From Pseudomonas sp. efr-133-TYG-5 (lineage in GTDB: Bacteria; Pseudomonadota; Gammaproteobacteria; Pseudomonadales; Pseudomonadaceae), in assembly GCF_030209175.1 (NCBI RefSeq), contig NZ_JARVSM010000002.1:124001-188000 (forward strand): DNA of 64,000 nt. Direction: 5' to 3'. The notes beneath the pieces were generated by a model that saw only the letters and a list, made by a program, of their open reading frames with translations, did no database searches and was not told where the DNA came from. The position numbers and the translations under genes were made by a program. Below are positions 8,698 through 16,844 of this stretch, piece after piece; positions within the stretch are counted from its first letter, which is position 1; each line of letters opens with the position of its first letter.

Positions 8698-10035
8698 ATG
8701 ATTCCTTCACAGACTTCCCGCATGGCCCCGGCCATGAGCACTGCCACGGGTGGCATCGGCGACAAGATCCGCGGCGCCATGGCCGTCGGCAAGACCCGTT
8801 GGGGCATGCTGGCGCTGGTGTTCTTCGCCACCACGCTGAACTACATCGACCGCGCCGCCCTCGGCGTCATGCAGCCGATCCTCGCCAAGGAAATGAGCTG
8901 GACGGCGATGGACTACGCCAACATCAACTTCTGGTTTCAGGTCGGCTACGCCATCGGCTTCGTCCTGCAGGGACGGCTGATCGACCGCATCGGGGTCAAG
9001 CGCGTGTTCTTCTGCGCGGTGCTGCTGTGGAGCCTGGCCACCGGCGCCCACGGCCTGGCGACTTCGGCGCTCGGCTTCATGGTCTGCCGGTTCATCCTCG
9101 GCCTGACCGAAGCAGCCAACTACCCGGCCTGCGTGAAAACCACGCGCCTGTGGTTCCCCGCCGGTGAGCGTGCGGTGGCCACCGGCATCTTCAACGCCGG
9201 CACCAACGTCGGCGCGATGTTCACGCCAATGCTGCTGCCATTGATCCTGCATGTATGGGGCTGGCAGGCGGCATTCCTGTGCATGTCGGCACTGGGTGGC
9301 ATCTGGCTGCTGTTCTGGGGCCTGAAATACTTCAACCCGGAAGATCACCCGAGCGTGAAACAGTCGGAGCTGGAGTACATCCAGAAGGAAGTCGAACCGG
9401 AACAGGCCCGCGTGCCGTTCTCGAGAATCCTGCGCATGCGCGGTACCTGGGCCTTCGCCCTCGCCTACTCGCTGACCGCGCCGGTGTTCTGGTTCTACCT
9501 GTACTGGCTGCCGCCGTTCCTCAATCAGCAATACAACCTGGGCATCAACGTCACCCAGATGGGCATCCCGCTGATCATCATTTATGTCACCGCCGACTTC
9601 GGCAGTGTCGGCGGCGGCATTCTCTCGTCGTTCCTGATCGGACGCGGCGTCAATCCGATCAAGGCGCGGCTGCTGTCGATGTTCCTGTTCGCCTGCTGCA
9701 TCATCGGCGTGATCATGGCGGCCGGCTCGAGCAATCTGTGGGTGGCGGTCGCGGCGATCTCCCTGGCCATCGGCGCGCATCAGGCCTGGACGGCCAACAT
9801 CTGGAGCCTGGTGATGGACTACACCCCCAAGCACATGATGAGCACGGTGTTCGGGTTCGGTGGCATGTGCGCGGCGATCGGCGGGATGTTCATGACCCAG
9901 ATCGTCGGTCATATCCTCACGGTCACCAACAACAACTACACCGTGTTGTTCACCCTGATCCCGGCGATGTACTTCATCGCGCTGACCTGGATGTACTTCA
10001 TGGCCCCGCGCAAGATTCCTGACGTCACCGAGTAA
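8698..10035 (+). CDS. MFS transporter, anion:cation symporter type; probable quinate/shikimate or protocatechuate importer
   Basis: 445 residues with about 12 membrane helices. The loop motifs NYIDRAALGVMQPILAKEM near the N-terminus and GRLIDRIGVKRVFF between helices 2 and 3 are typical of the anion:cation symporter family (sugar acids, aromatic acids). ATG 8698 starts just before the membrane domain; a longer frame upstream would add unrelated sequence. The substrate is inferred from the divergent dehydroshikimate dehydratase and the nearby quinate/shikimate enzymes. Confidence 0.88.
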   Translation: MIPSQTSRMAPAMSTATGGIGDKIRGAMAVGKTRWGMLALVFFATTLNYIDRAALGVMQPILAKEMSWTAMDYANINFWFQVGYAIGFVLQGRLIDRIGVKRVFFCAVLLWSLATGAHGLATSALGFMVCRFILGLTEAANYPACVKTTRLWFPAGERAVATGIFNAGTNVGAMFTPMLLPLILHVWGWQAAFLCMSALGGIWLLFWGLKYFNPEDHPSVKQSELEYIQKEVEPEQARVPFSRILRMRGTWAFALAYSLTAPVFWFYLYWLPPFLNQQYNLGINVTQMGIPLIIIYVTADFGSVGGGILSSFLIGRGVNPIKARLLSMFLFACCIIGVIMAAGSSNLWVAVAAISLAIGAHQAWTANIWSLVMDYTPKHMMSTVFGFGGMCAAIGGMFMTQIVGHILTVTNNNYTVLFTLIPAMYFIALTWMYFMAPRKIPDVTE

Positions 10036-10055
10036 CCGGCCCGTACCACGCCCCT

Positions 10056-10149
10056 CCTGTGGGAGCGAGCCTGCTCGCGAAAGCGCCCAGTCAGTCATTG
10101 CAGATGCCGACTGAAAACCCGCCTTCGCGAGCAAGCCCGCCCCCACAGG
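10056..10149. repeat. REP-type inverted repeat pair
   Basis: CCTGTGGGAGCGAGCCTGCTCGCGAA at the left and its near-complement TTCGCGAGCAAGCCCGCCCCCACAGG at the right, about 40 bp apart, filling the gap between the convergent MFS and EamA genes. One of about a dozen such elements here. Confidence 0.85.
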
Positions 10150-10162
10150 GATTGGCGTTTCT

Positions 10163-11041
10163 TCAGCGACGGCTCTGCTGCCACGCTGCCGCCAGTCCGC
10201 TGCAGCAGATCACGGCGATACCGACCACGGTCAGCAGCGTCGGCGTGTGATTGAACAGCAACCAGCCCAGCAACCCGGCAAACACGATCTGGCAATAGCC
10301 GAACGGCGCCAGCAGCGCCGGTGCGGCGTGGCGGAATGCCTGGGTCAGAAACAGGTGCGCGGTCATCCCGCAGCTGCCCAGCGCCAGCATCAACAGCGCA
10401 TGCCCCAGGCTCGGCACCTGCCAGAAGAATGGCACCAGCGCACTCATCACCAGGGTGTTGCACAACCCGGCGAAGAAGTTACTGGTGGTCGGGCTGTCGA
10501 TCTCGCTGAGCTTGCGCGTGAGCAACTGGTAGAAGCAGAAAAACAGCGCCGAGCAGAACGGCAGCAGGATCGCCGGCGTGAACAGTTCGCCGCCGGGGTG
10601 AACGATGATCAGCACCCCGACAAACCCGCAGATCACCGCAATCCACTGGCCGCGCGTCACCCGTTCCTTGAGCAGCGGCACCGACAGCGCCGTGACCAGC
10701 ACCGGGGCGAGAAAGTTGACTGCCGTGGCCTCGGCCAGCGGGATGTACAACAGCGCCGTGGTGAAAAAAAGACTGGTGCCCAACAGGCACAACGCCCGCG
10801 CCAGCTGCCACAGCGGCCGCTTGGTGCGCAGTACGCGCAGCCCCGACTGCGGGAGGAAAATCCCCGCCATCAGCAGGGTGTGCACCAGATAGCGCGCCCA
10901 CACCACCATGACGATCGGGTAGAAACCGGAGAGGTACTTCGACAGGGCGTCGTGGCTGGAAAACAGGAACGTCGCCACGACAATCAGCAAGATCCCCTTG
11001 AAGGGTTGGTTGACGCCGGAGAGCGGAGTGCTGACGGTCAT
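10163..11041 (-). CDS. EamA/DMT-family transporter (IclR cluster)
   Basis: 292 residues with about ten membrane helices in two EamA halves (first half from GILLIVVATFLFSSHDALSKYL; second from LLPFCSALFFCFYQLLTRKLS). Drug/metabolite-superfamily carriers of this type move small organic compounds across the inner membrane. ATG 11041 starts directly before the first helix; a longer frame to 11155 would overlap the preceding gene's end. It is the last gene of a minus-strand unit with a Gfo/Idh/MocA dehydrogenase and a sugar-isomerase-like protein, 64 bp after the latter, so I infer it imports or exports the cluster's substrate. Confidence 0.87.
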   Translation of the reverse strand: MTVSTPLSGVNQPFKGILLIVVATFLFSSHDALSKYLSGFYPIVMVVWARYLVHTLLMAGIFLPQSGLRVLRTKRPLWQLARALCLLGTSLFFTTALLYIPLAEATAVNFLAPVLVTALSVPLLKERVTRGQWIAVICGFVGVLIIVHPGGELFTPAILLPFCSALFFCFYQLLTRKLSEIDSPTTSNFFAGLCNTLVMSALVPFFWQVPSLGHALLMLALGSCGMTAHLFLTQAFRHAAPALLAPFGYCQIVFAGLLGWLLFNHTPTLLTVVGIAVICCSGLAAAWQQSRR

Positions 11042-11105
11042 TGGCTGTCTCGAAAGGAAAAATACACGGTGGCGCAGGAGCCCGCTCCCCGCCACACACA
11101 CTGAC

Positions 11106-11921
11106 TTACAGCGGCGCCAACAATTCCCGCGTTCGGTCGATTGCCATCTGTGCACGCTGCAACGCGCTCACGCCCTGCTCGAGCAATTTCACCGTGGGAA
11201 TTTCCAGGCTCAGGGGAATATTAGCCGGCAGACTGCGCAACAAGCCGCGCAGATCGCAATCGCCCTCGCCGGGAAACCGCCGCTCGTTGCGTGCCTGACG
11301 CAAGATTTCGGCCATGTCCGTGGGTCGCGGGCCGGCCACATCGCACAATTGCGCATAACGCAGCCGCGAGGCCGGCACGCCGCTCAGATCTTCCAGCCGC
11401 GATCCGGAACGGTCGAAGTGGAAGGCATCGACCAGCACGGCGGCGTTTTCCCGCTCGGCATTGGTCACGATGCGCAGCGCCTGTTCGAGGTTGCGCGCAT
11501 CGGTCCAGGGCATGAACTCCAGGTGCGGATGCAAACCGTAAGGCGCGGCCAGATCACACAATGCGGCGAAGTTGTCGGTGAGCCGCTGTTCGTCGGGATC
11601 GTTGCCGGCCACCAGCAACTCAGTGGCGCCAAACTGCGCACCGACGGCGAGCAGTCGATCGAACTCGGCCACCACGGTCTGCGGTTTCAGGCGCAGGATT
11701 TCCACGTCGAGCACGCGGATGCCGGTGTCGCGCAAACGCGCCAGGGTCTGGCGCCGCAACGGCGCATCGGCGACCAATGGAAAGTGATATTCCTCGGCGG
11801 TGGCCGGCTCCAGGCGCAGGCCGACGTGACTGTAGCCGGCGCGGGCCGCCACCTCGACCATGTCCGGCGGCGACAACTCCAGCACCGTGAGGCTGGCCAG
11901 AGACAGGATACGTTCGCTCAT
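11106..11921 (-). CDS. Sugar phosphate isomerase/epimerase-like TIM-barrel protein
   Basis: 271 residues of the AP-endonuclease-2/xylose-isomerase-like TIM-barrel family. Candidate metal-site residues are in HLEFMPWTDARNL (Glu), VLVDAFHFDRSG (Asp/His), RYAQLCDVAG and LSLEIPTVK (Glu). Such proteins act on polyols, inositols, keto sugars or dehydroshikimate-like rings. ATG 11921 with SD GGAGGG, 2 bp after the stop of the Gfo/Idh/MocA gene, so they are tightly coupled. Substrate not identifiable from sequence. Confidence 0.88.
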   Translation of the reverse strand: MSERILSLASLTVLELSPPDMVEVAARAGYSHVGLRLEPATAEEYHFPLVADAPLRRQTLARLRDTGIRVLDVEILRLKPQTVVAEFDRLLAVGAQFGATELLVAGNDPDEQRLTDNFAALCDLAAPYGLHPHLEFMPWTDARNLEQALRIVTNAERENAAVLVDAFHFDRSGSRLEDLSGVPASRLRYAQLCDVAGPRPTDMAEILRQARNERRFPGEGDCDLRGLLRSLPANIPLSLEIPTVKLLEQGVSALQRAQMAIDRTRELLAPL

Positions 11922-11923
11922 AT

Positions 11924-12985
11924 TCAGCCCTCCACCGATACAGGGGTGCAGGCACGACCGCTGGCCGCCGCCGCACCAATCGCCTCGACCAGCGCCAGCG
12001 TGCGCGCCGCATCCTCGGCACTGACCAACGGCTCGACCTCACCGCGTACCACCTGGAGAAAATGCTCCAGCTGCAAGCGCAAGGCGTCGCCGGCCGTGCA
12101 GGCTTGCTGTTGCGCCAACAGCGGCTCATGCCAACCGGCATCGAGCTGATCGGCGGCGTAATGCCAGTGCTTGAGTTGCGGAATGCTCAACGCTCCGGCC
12201 GTGCCGGCCAGCAGATAGCAGGGCTGCTCGGCCTGCTGCGGGTACGCCGGGTTCTCCCCGGCCGCCAGCTCCCAGCTCCACGGCGCGGCCACCGCGTCGG
12301 AGCCGGTCAGGGTGCCGAGTGCGCCGTCGGCAAATTGCAGCAACACCGCGACGCTGTCTGCATTGGCGAAGCCGCGCACGGTGTTGGCGCTGATGGCCTG
12401 CACCGAGTGCACTTCGCCGCACAAATGACGCAACAGGTCGAGGTCGTGAATCAGGTTGGTCAGCAACATGCCCGCACCGGGTTCGCGGCGCCAGGGAATC
12501 TCGAAGTACCGGTCGGGTTTGCGCAGTTGAAACAGCGCGGTGACTGTAGTCAGGCGCCCGAGCGCGCCATTGCGCAGCAATTCACGCGCCCGCACGATCA
12601 GCGGATTGTGCCGCCGATGATGGCCGACCAGGACCGGGACACCGCTGCGCTTGACCGCCGCCACCAGTTCGCGCACTTCATCGAGATCCACGCCCACGGG
12701 TTTTTCCAGCAACACCGGCACCCCGGCCGCCAGGCAATCGAGCGCGGTGCCGACGTGCTGATTATTCGGATTGGCGACGATCACCGCGTCCGGCCGCACC
12801 TGCTCGAGCATCGGCCGATGCTCGCTGTAATGCGCGACGCCCCACTGCGCGGCGAGTGCGGCGGCCTGCGGGCCGGGATCGGCCACCGCGCACAACACAG
12901 CTTCGCTCAGGGTTTTCAGGTGTCGGTAATGCTGCTGGCCCATGTTGCCGGCGCCGATCAGGGCGATACGAAGGGGCGGAGTCAA
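11924..12985 (-). CDS. Gfo/Idh/MocA-family NAD(P)-dependent oxidoreductase
   Basis: 353 residues. The N-terminal Rossmann fold begins IALIGAGNMGQQHYRHL, and the EKPVGVDLDE motif carries the catalytic lysine typical of the family. The C-terminal sheet domain contains HDLDLLRHLCGEV. Family members oxidise or reduce cyclic polyols and sugars. The start is TTG at 12985 with SD AGAGGATC about 8 nt upstream; no suitable ATG exists. First gene of the minus-strand arm of the IclR cluster; a palindrome 50 bp upstream (13036-13050) matches one before the flavoprotein gene. Confidence 0.9.
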   Translation of the reverse strand: MTPPLRIALIGAGNMGQQHYRHLKTLSEAVLCAVADPGPQAAALAAQWGVAHYSEHRPMLEQVRPDAVIVANPNNQHVGTALDCLAAGVPVLLEKPVGVDLDEVRELVAAVKRSGVPVLVGHHRRHNPLIVRARELLRNGALGRLTTVTALFQLRKPDRYFEIPWRREPGAGMLLTNLIHDLDLLRHLCGEVHSVQAISANTVRGFANADSVAVLLQFADGALGTLTGSDAVAAPWSWELAAGENPAYPQQAEQPCYLLAGTAGALSIPQLKHWHYAADQLDAGWHEPLLAQQQACTAGDALRLQLEHFLQVVRGEVEPLVSAEDAARTLALVEAIGAAAASGRACTPVSVEG

Positions 12986-13035
12986 GGCGCGATCCTCTTG
13001 TGATTGTTGTCGGAAAAGTCACTCCAGCAACAATT

Positions 13036-13050
13036 TAGAACCAAGTTCCA
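13036..13050. promoter_or_regulatory. Candidate IclR operator upstream of the Gfo/Idh/MocA arm
   Basis: TAGAAC-CAA-GTTCCA: two 6-bp half-sites (5 of 6 complementary) with a 3-bp spacer, 50 bp before the TTG start of the dehydrogenase. It has the same layout as TGGAAT-CAA-ATTCCA at 14048. IclR-family sites of the TGGAA-n-TTCCA type are well known. Confidence 0.55.
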
Positions 13051-13137
13051 GAATCAAACACCCGCTTACGCGAAAACCGTGCGAACACCGCACATTTTGA
13101 CAATCGCCCCACACTGTGGGGATTGCGCGCGACGGTT

Positions 13138-13914
13138 TCAGATGAACAGTTCGGAGGCCAGGCTGGCCGCCGAGAGTTCCTCGGTGAACTTCACCAGCAA
13201 GGGCGCCAGTTCGTGCATTCGCGCCCCAGGCATCCGCGCACTCGGCCCGGCAATACTGAGCACGCCGATCACCCGGCCCTCCGTCGGATGCCGGACCACC
13301 GCAGCAATCGCCGACGTGCCCACCGCCGAACTTTCTTCGACGCAGGCATAGCCCTGCTCGCGCGCCAGCCGCAGGCGTTCGAGCAGCTCGATATTGGAGC
13401 GCGGCGCATTCGGCCCGACACCCACCGGCACTTCCGCGCCCTGGCGCTCGACCAGCGACAACGCCTCGGCGTCGCTCATGCAGGCCAGCCAGGCATGCCC
13501 GGAAGCGGTGTAAAACAACGGCGCATCGCGGCCCATGTCGGGGTCGTAACGCAGCCCGGTGCGCGCGCCCTGGGCCTTGGCGATCCAGGTCTGGCGCTCG
13601 CCGTCGATCACGCCCAGGCGCACCAGCTCGCCGGTTGCCTCGGCCAGGCGGTCGAGTATCGGTTGCACGATGTCGGCACCGCTGCTCGACAGGTATTGAA
13701 ACCCCATCGCCACCAGTTTGGTCGACAAGTGATAACGCAGGGTCTCCGGATTCTGCCGCACGTAGCCCAGGCGAATCAGCTCGGCGAGCAAGCGATGCGT
13801 GGCACTTTTCGGAATGTCCAGTTGCTCGGCCAGGGCCTGCATCGGCAGCCCGCGCGGATCACTGGTGAGGCTTTCCAGGACGCTGAAAACCCGTTCGATT
13901 TGACTGCCGGCCAT
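13138..13914 (-). CDS. IclR-family transcriptional regulator
   Basis: 258 residues. N-terminal winged helix-turn-helix (about 1-65: QIERVFSVLESLTSDPRGLPM, then LAEQLDIPKSATHRLLAELIRLGYV) and C-terminal effector domain (about 80-255) with the usual YACVEESSAVGTSAIAAVV and GVLSIAGPSARM segments. ATG 13914 preferred to an in-frame TTG at 13926. It sits between the two arms of the cluster it presumably controls; palindromes at 13036 and 14048 are its likely sites. The ligand is unknown. Confidence 0.93.
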   Translation of the reverse strand: MAGSQIERVFSVLESLTSDPRGLPMQALAEQLDIPKSATHRLLAELIRLGYVRQNPETLRYHLSTKLVAMGFQYLSSSGADIVQPILDRLAEATGELVRLGVIDGERQTWIAKAQGARTGLRYDPDMGRDAPLFYTASGHAWLACMSDAEALSLVERQGAEVPVGVGPNAPRSNIELLERLRLAREQGYACVEESSAVGTSAIAAVVRHPTEGRVIGVLSIAGPSARMPGARMHELAPLLVKFTEELSAASLASELFI

Positions 13915-14016
13915 GGGGAGATCCAAGTGAAATTTCGCCGATTCTAGAAGACATCCACGACAAAGCGAAATCTGGAACCGGGTGTCCGATAACCGCCCAC
14001 TTTACCCACCTGCAGC

Positions 14017-14045
14017 TTGTCGAGCACGACGTTCACTGGTTATTT
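14017..14045 (+). promoter_or_regulatory. Possible sigma-70 promoter of the flavoprotein gene
   Basis: TTGTCG and TTATTT separated by 17 bp; the predicted operator at 14048-14062 begins 3 bp past the -10-like hexamer, over the expected start of transcription, an arrangement suited to repression. Both hexamers are imperfect. Confidence 0.35.
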
Positions 14046-14047
14046 TC

Positions 14048-14062
14048 TGGAATCAAATTCCA
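14048..14062. promoter_or_regulatory. Candidate IclR operator upstream of the flavoprotein gene
   Basis: Perfect inverted repeat TGGAAT-CAA-ATTCCA, 21 bp before the ATG at 14084. Same architecture as the site at 13036-13050, suggesting one regulator acts on both divergent arms. Confidence 0.65.
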
Positions 14063-14083
14063 AAAATAGTTTGCTGGAGCTTT

Positions 14084-15838
14084 ATGTTGATGCGTGCCGA
14101 TGCTGCCGCCCTTCCCGCTATCGACTGCGATGTCCTGGTCGTCGGCTCCGGCGCTGCCGGGTTGTCGGCGGCGGTTACCGCCGCGTGGCATGGGCTGAAC
14201 GTGATTGTCGTGGAAAAAGACCCGGTGTTCGGCGGCGCCACCGCGTGGTCCGGTGGCTGGGCGTGGGTGCCGTGCAACCCGCTCGCGCGGCGCGCGGGCA
14301 TCGTCGAAGACGTCGAGCTGCCGCGGACCTACCTGCGCCACGAACTCGGTGCGCATTACGATGAAGCGATGATTGATGCGTTCCTCAACGCCGGGCCGCG
14401 CATGGTCGCGTTCTTCGAGCAGCACACCGCCCTGCAATTCGCCGACGGCAACGCCATCGCCGACATTCACGGCGAGACGCCCGGCGCCGGCACCGGCGGC
14501 CGCTCGGTGATTGCCGCGCCGTACGACGGGCGCAAAGTCGGACGCCTGCTCAAGCGACTACGCACGACCATGCGCGAAACATCCTTCATGGGCATGCCGA
14601 TCATGGCCGGCGCGGATCTCTCCGCGTTTCTCAATCTGAGCCGTTCGCTGTCGGCGGCCTGGCATGTCGGCCGACGTTTCACCCGGCACCTGCTGGACCT
14701 CGCGCTGCACGGCCGCGCCTTGCAACTGGTCAACGGCGTAGCGCTGGTGGCACGCCTGGCCAAGTCCGCCGAAGACCTCGGCGTGCTGCTCTGGGAGTCC
14801 GCGCCTGTCACGCAATTGCTGCGCGACGAAACCGGCGTCTGCGGCGCCGTGGTCAACACTGGCAAAGGCCCGGTGCAGATCCGTACGCGCAAGGCCGTGG
14901 TGCTCGCCGCCGGAGGTTTTGCCAACGACATCGAGCGGCGCAAAGCGCTGTTTCCCCGCACCCCCACGGGCCACGAGCACTGGGCACTGCCGCCGCTGGC
15001 GGTGAATGGCGACGGCTTGCGCCTGGGCGAAAGCGTCGGCGCCACGGTGAATACCGATGTCGCTTCGCCCGTGGCCTGGGCGCCCGTCTCGCAAGTGCCC
15101 CACGCCGACGGCAGCATCGGCCATTTCCCGCACATCATCGAGCGCGGCAAACCGGGCATCATCGGCGTGCTGCGCAACGGCCAGCGCTTCGTCAACGAAG
15201 CCAACGGCTATTACGACTATGTCAGCGCCATGGTTGCCGCCGCGCCGCACGGCGATGAAGTGGCCTCCTGGCTGATCTGCAGCCACGCCTTTCAACGACG
15301 TTATGGCCTGGGCATGTCGCGGCCGTTTCCCGTGCCGCTGTCAGGTTTTATCCGCAGCGGCTATCTGAAAACCGGCAATACCCTTGAGGAATTGGCTGTG
15401 GCGTGCGGTATTGACGGCGCTGGTCTGCGCCGCACGGTCGATGACTACAACCGCCATGCACGCCACGGCGACGATCCGTTGTTCGGCCGTGGCGCAACGC
15501 CCTACAACCGCAAACAGGGTGACCCCGCGCAGCAGCCCAACCCCTGCGTGGCACCGATCGAGCACGGCCCGTTCTACGCGGTCAAAGTGCAACCCGGCTG
15601 CTTCGGCACCTTCGCCGGGCTCAAGGTCAACCCGCACGCGCAGGTCCTCGACAGCGCCGGCCAGCCCATCCACGGGCTCTACGCAGCCGGTGGCGACATG
15701 GCCAGCATCATGGGCGGGCATTATCCGGCCGGTGGGATCAACCTCGGCCCGGCGCTGACATTTGGCTACATCGCGGCCCGGCACATCGCCGGCATCACGG
15801 CTTTCGAACAGGAGATCGACCATGCAGCACATCGTTAA
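14084..15838 (+). CDS. FAD-dependent oxidoreductase, fumarate reductase/3-ketosteroid dehydrogenase-like
   Basis: 584 residues. The N-terminal FAD site is DCDVLVVGSGAAGLSAAV (GxGxxG at about 21-26, Glu44 ending strand 2). Further family landmarks are GGATAWSGGWAWVP, AAGGFANDIERRKALFP and the C-terminal GLYAAGGDMASIMGGHYPAGG. These place it with the fumarate-reductase/ketosteroid-dehydrogenase flavoproteins, which introduce or remove C=C bonds next to carbonyls. The longer frame from 13982 lacks an SD; GGAG precedes ATGs at 14084 and 14090. It overlaps the next gene by 17 bp. The substrate is not evident. Confidence 0.85.
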   Translation: MLMRADAAALPAIDCDVLVVGSGAAGLSAAVTAAWHGLNVIVVEKDPVFGGATAWSGGWAWVPCNPLARRAGIVEDVELPRTYLRHELGAHYDEAMIDAFLNAGPRMVAFFEQHTALQFADGNAIADIHGETPGAGTGGRSVIAAPYDGRKVGRLLKRLRTTMRETSFMGMPIMAGADLSAFLNLSRSLSAAWHVGRRFTRHLLDLALHGRALQLVNGVALVARLAKSAEDLGVLLWESAPVTQLLRDETGVCGAVVNTGKGPVQIRTRKAVVLAAGGFANDIERRKALFPRTPTGHEHWALPPLAVNGDGLRLGESVGATVNTDVASPVAWAPVSQVPHADGSIGHFPHIIERGKPGIIGVLRNGQRFVNEANGYYDYVSAMVAAAPHGDEVASWLICSHAFQRRYGLGMSRPFPVPLSGFIRSGYLKTGNTLEELAVACGIDGAGLRRTVDDYNRHARHGDDPLFGRGATPYNRKQGDPAQQPNPCVAPIEHGPFYAVKVQPGCFGTFAGLKVNPHAQVLDSAGQPIHGLYAAGGDMASIMGGHYPAGGINLGPALTFGYIAARHIAGITAFEQEIDHAAHR

Positions 15839-16655
15839 TCGACAAGGACTGAACCTGCCGAAACTCGGCCTCGGAACCTGGCCGATGCTCGGCGCGGAAT
15901 GCACGCGTGCCGTCGAACAGGCGCTGGAGCTGGGCTACCGGCACATCGATACAGCGGCGGCCTACAACAATGAAGACGCCGTCGGACAAGCGTTGGCGAA
16001 TACCCCGACACCCCGCGAGCAGATCCACGTCACCACCAAAGTCTGGTGGGATCAGCTGCAACCGCAGGCCATGCGTCACTCCCTGGAACGCAGCCTGAAG
16101 GCTTTGCGCAGCGACTACGTCGACCTGTTCATGATCCATTGGCCAAGCACCGACTGGGACCTGCCGCGCACCCTCGAGACGCTCGCCGCGTTCAAGGAAC
16201 AAGGCCTGGCCCGTAACATCGGCGTGGCGAACTTTCCGCTGCCGTTGCTGCGCCAGGTCGTCGAGCAATATGGCATCCCGCTGTCAGCGATTCAGGTCGA
16301 ATACCACGTCCTGCTCGGACAGAACGCCCTGCTCGACTACGCCCGTCAACACGATCTGGCGCTGACCGCCTACACGCCGCTGGCCCGCAACAAAGTCTCG
16401 GACATTGCGCAGATTCAGCAGATCGCCAAAAAGCATGGCGTGCTGCCGACCCAGGTCGCGTTGAAATGGCTGCTCGACCAGGACAACGTTGCCGCGATCC
16501 CCAAGGCCAGCAGCCGCGCCAATCAACTGGCCAACCTGGCCTCGCTGCAGGTCGAGCTGGACGACGCGGATCGCGCGCTGATTGCCGCGCTGTCCAAGCG
16601 TGAACGTCAGGTCAGCCCGGACTTCGCCCCGGTGTGGGATGCCTTCGATCGCTGA
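15822..16655 (+). CDS. Aldo/keto reductase (2,5-diketogluconate reductase-like)
   Basis: 277 residues of the AKR (beta/alpha)8 fold. Signature segments are LGLGTWPMLG, the catalytic Asp-x-x-x-x-Tyr region LGYRHIDTAAAYNNE, Lys in TTKVWW and His in FMIHWPS, and the NADPH-binding IPKASSRANQL. SD AGGAGA lies inside the upstream flavoprotein gene, which it overlaps by 17 bp, so the two are translationally linked. Likely reduces a keto or aldehyde intermediate in the same pathway. Confidence 0.92.
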   Translation: MQHIVNRQGLNLPKLGLGTWPMLGAECTRAVEQALELGYRHIDTAAAYNNEDAVGQALANTPTPREQIHVTTKVWWDQLQPQAMRHSLERSLKALRSDYVDLFMIHWPSTDWDLPRTLETLAAFKEQGLARNIGVANFPLPLLRQVVEQYGIPLSAIQVEYHVLLGQNALLDYARQHDLALTAYTPLARNKVSDIAQIQQIAKKHGVLPTQVALKWLLDQDNVAAIPKASSRANQLANLASLQVELDDADRALIAALSKRERQVSPDFAPVWDAFDR

Positions 16656-16719
16656 GCCGGCAAGCACCGAGAGAAATCTGCCGGCGAATTGAATTCGTCG
16701 GCGCCGAACTCGTCCATAT

Positions 16720-16752
16720 CAGGCCCGACCTCGTAACCCGAGGCCGGGCCTG
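16720..16752 (+). terminator. Hairpin downstream of the aldo/keto reductase
   Basis: CAGGCCCG-A-CCTCG ... CGAGG-C-CGGGCCTG forms a 13-bp stem with one internal mismatch and a 5-nt loop, 64 bp after the stop. Only a short TT follows, so efficiency is uncertain. Confidence 0.5.
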
Positions 16753-16844
16753 TTGACGTGTGGGCGAATAGACGGACGACCGGACTGGCGCCACACTCAC
16801 ACACCAGCAACACTCATCCCCACAGACGAATAGAGGATTCCCAC

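Noticed and set aside
10056..10149. CRISPR-like repeats
   Set aside because: The recurring GTGGGAGCGAGC motifs are dispersed REP pairs, not regularly spaced arrays, and no cas gene is present.
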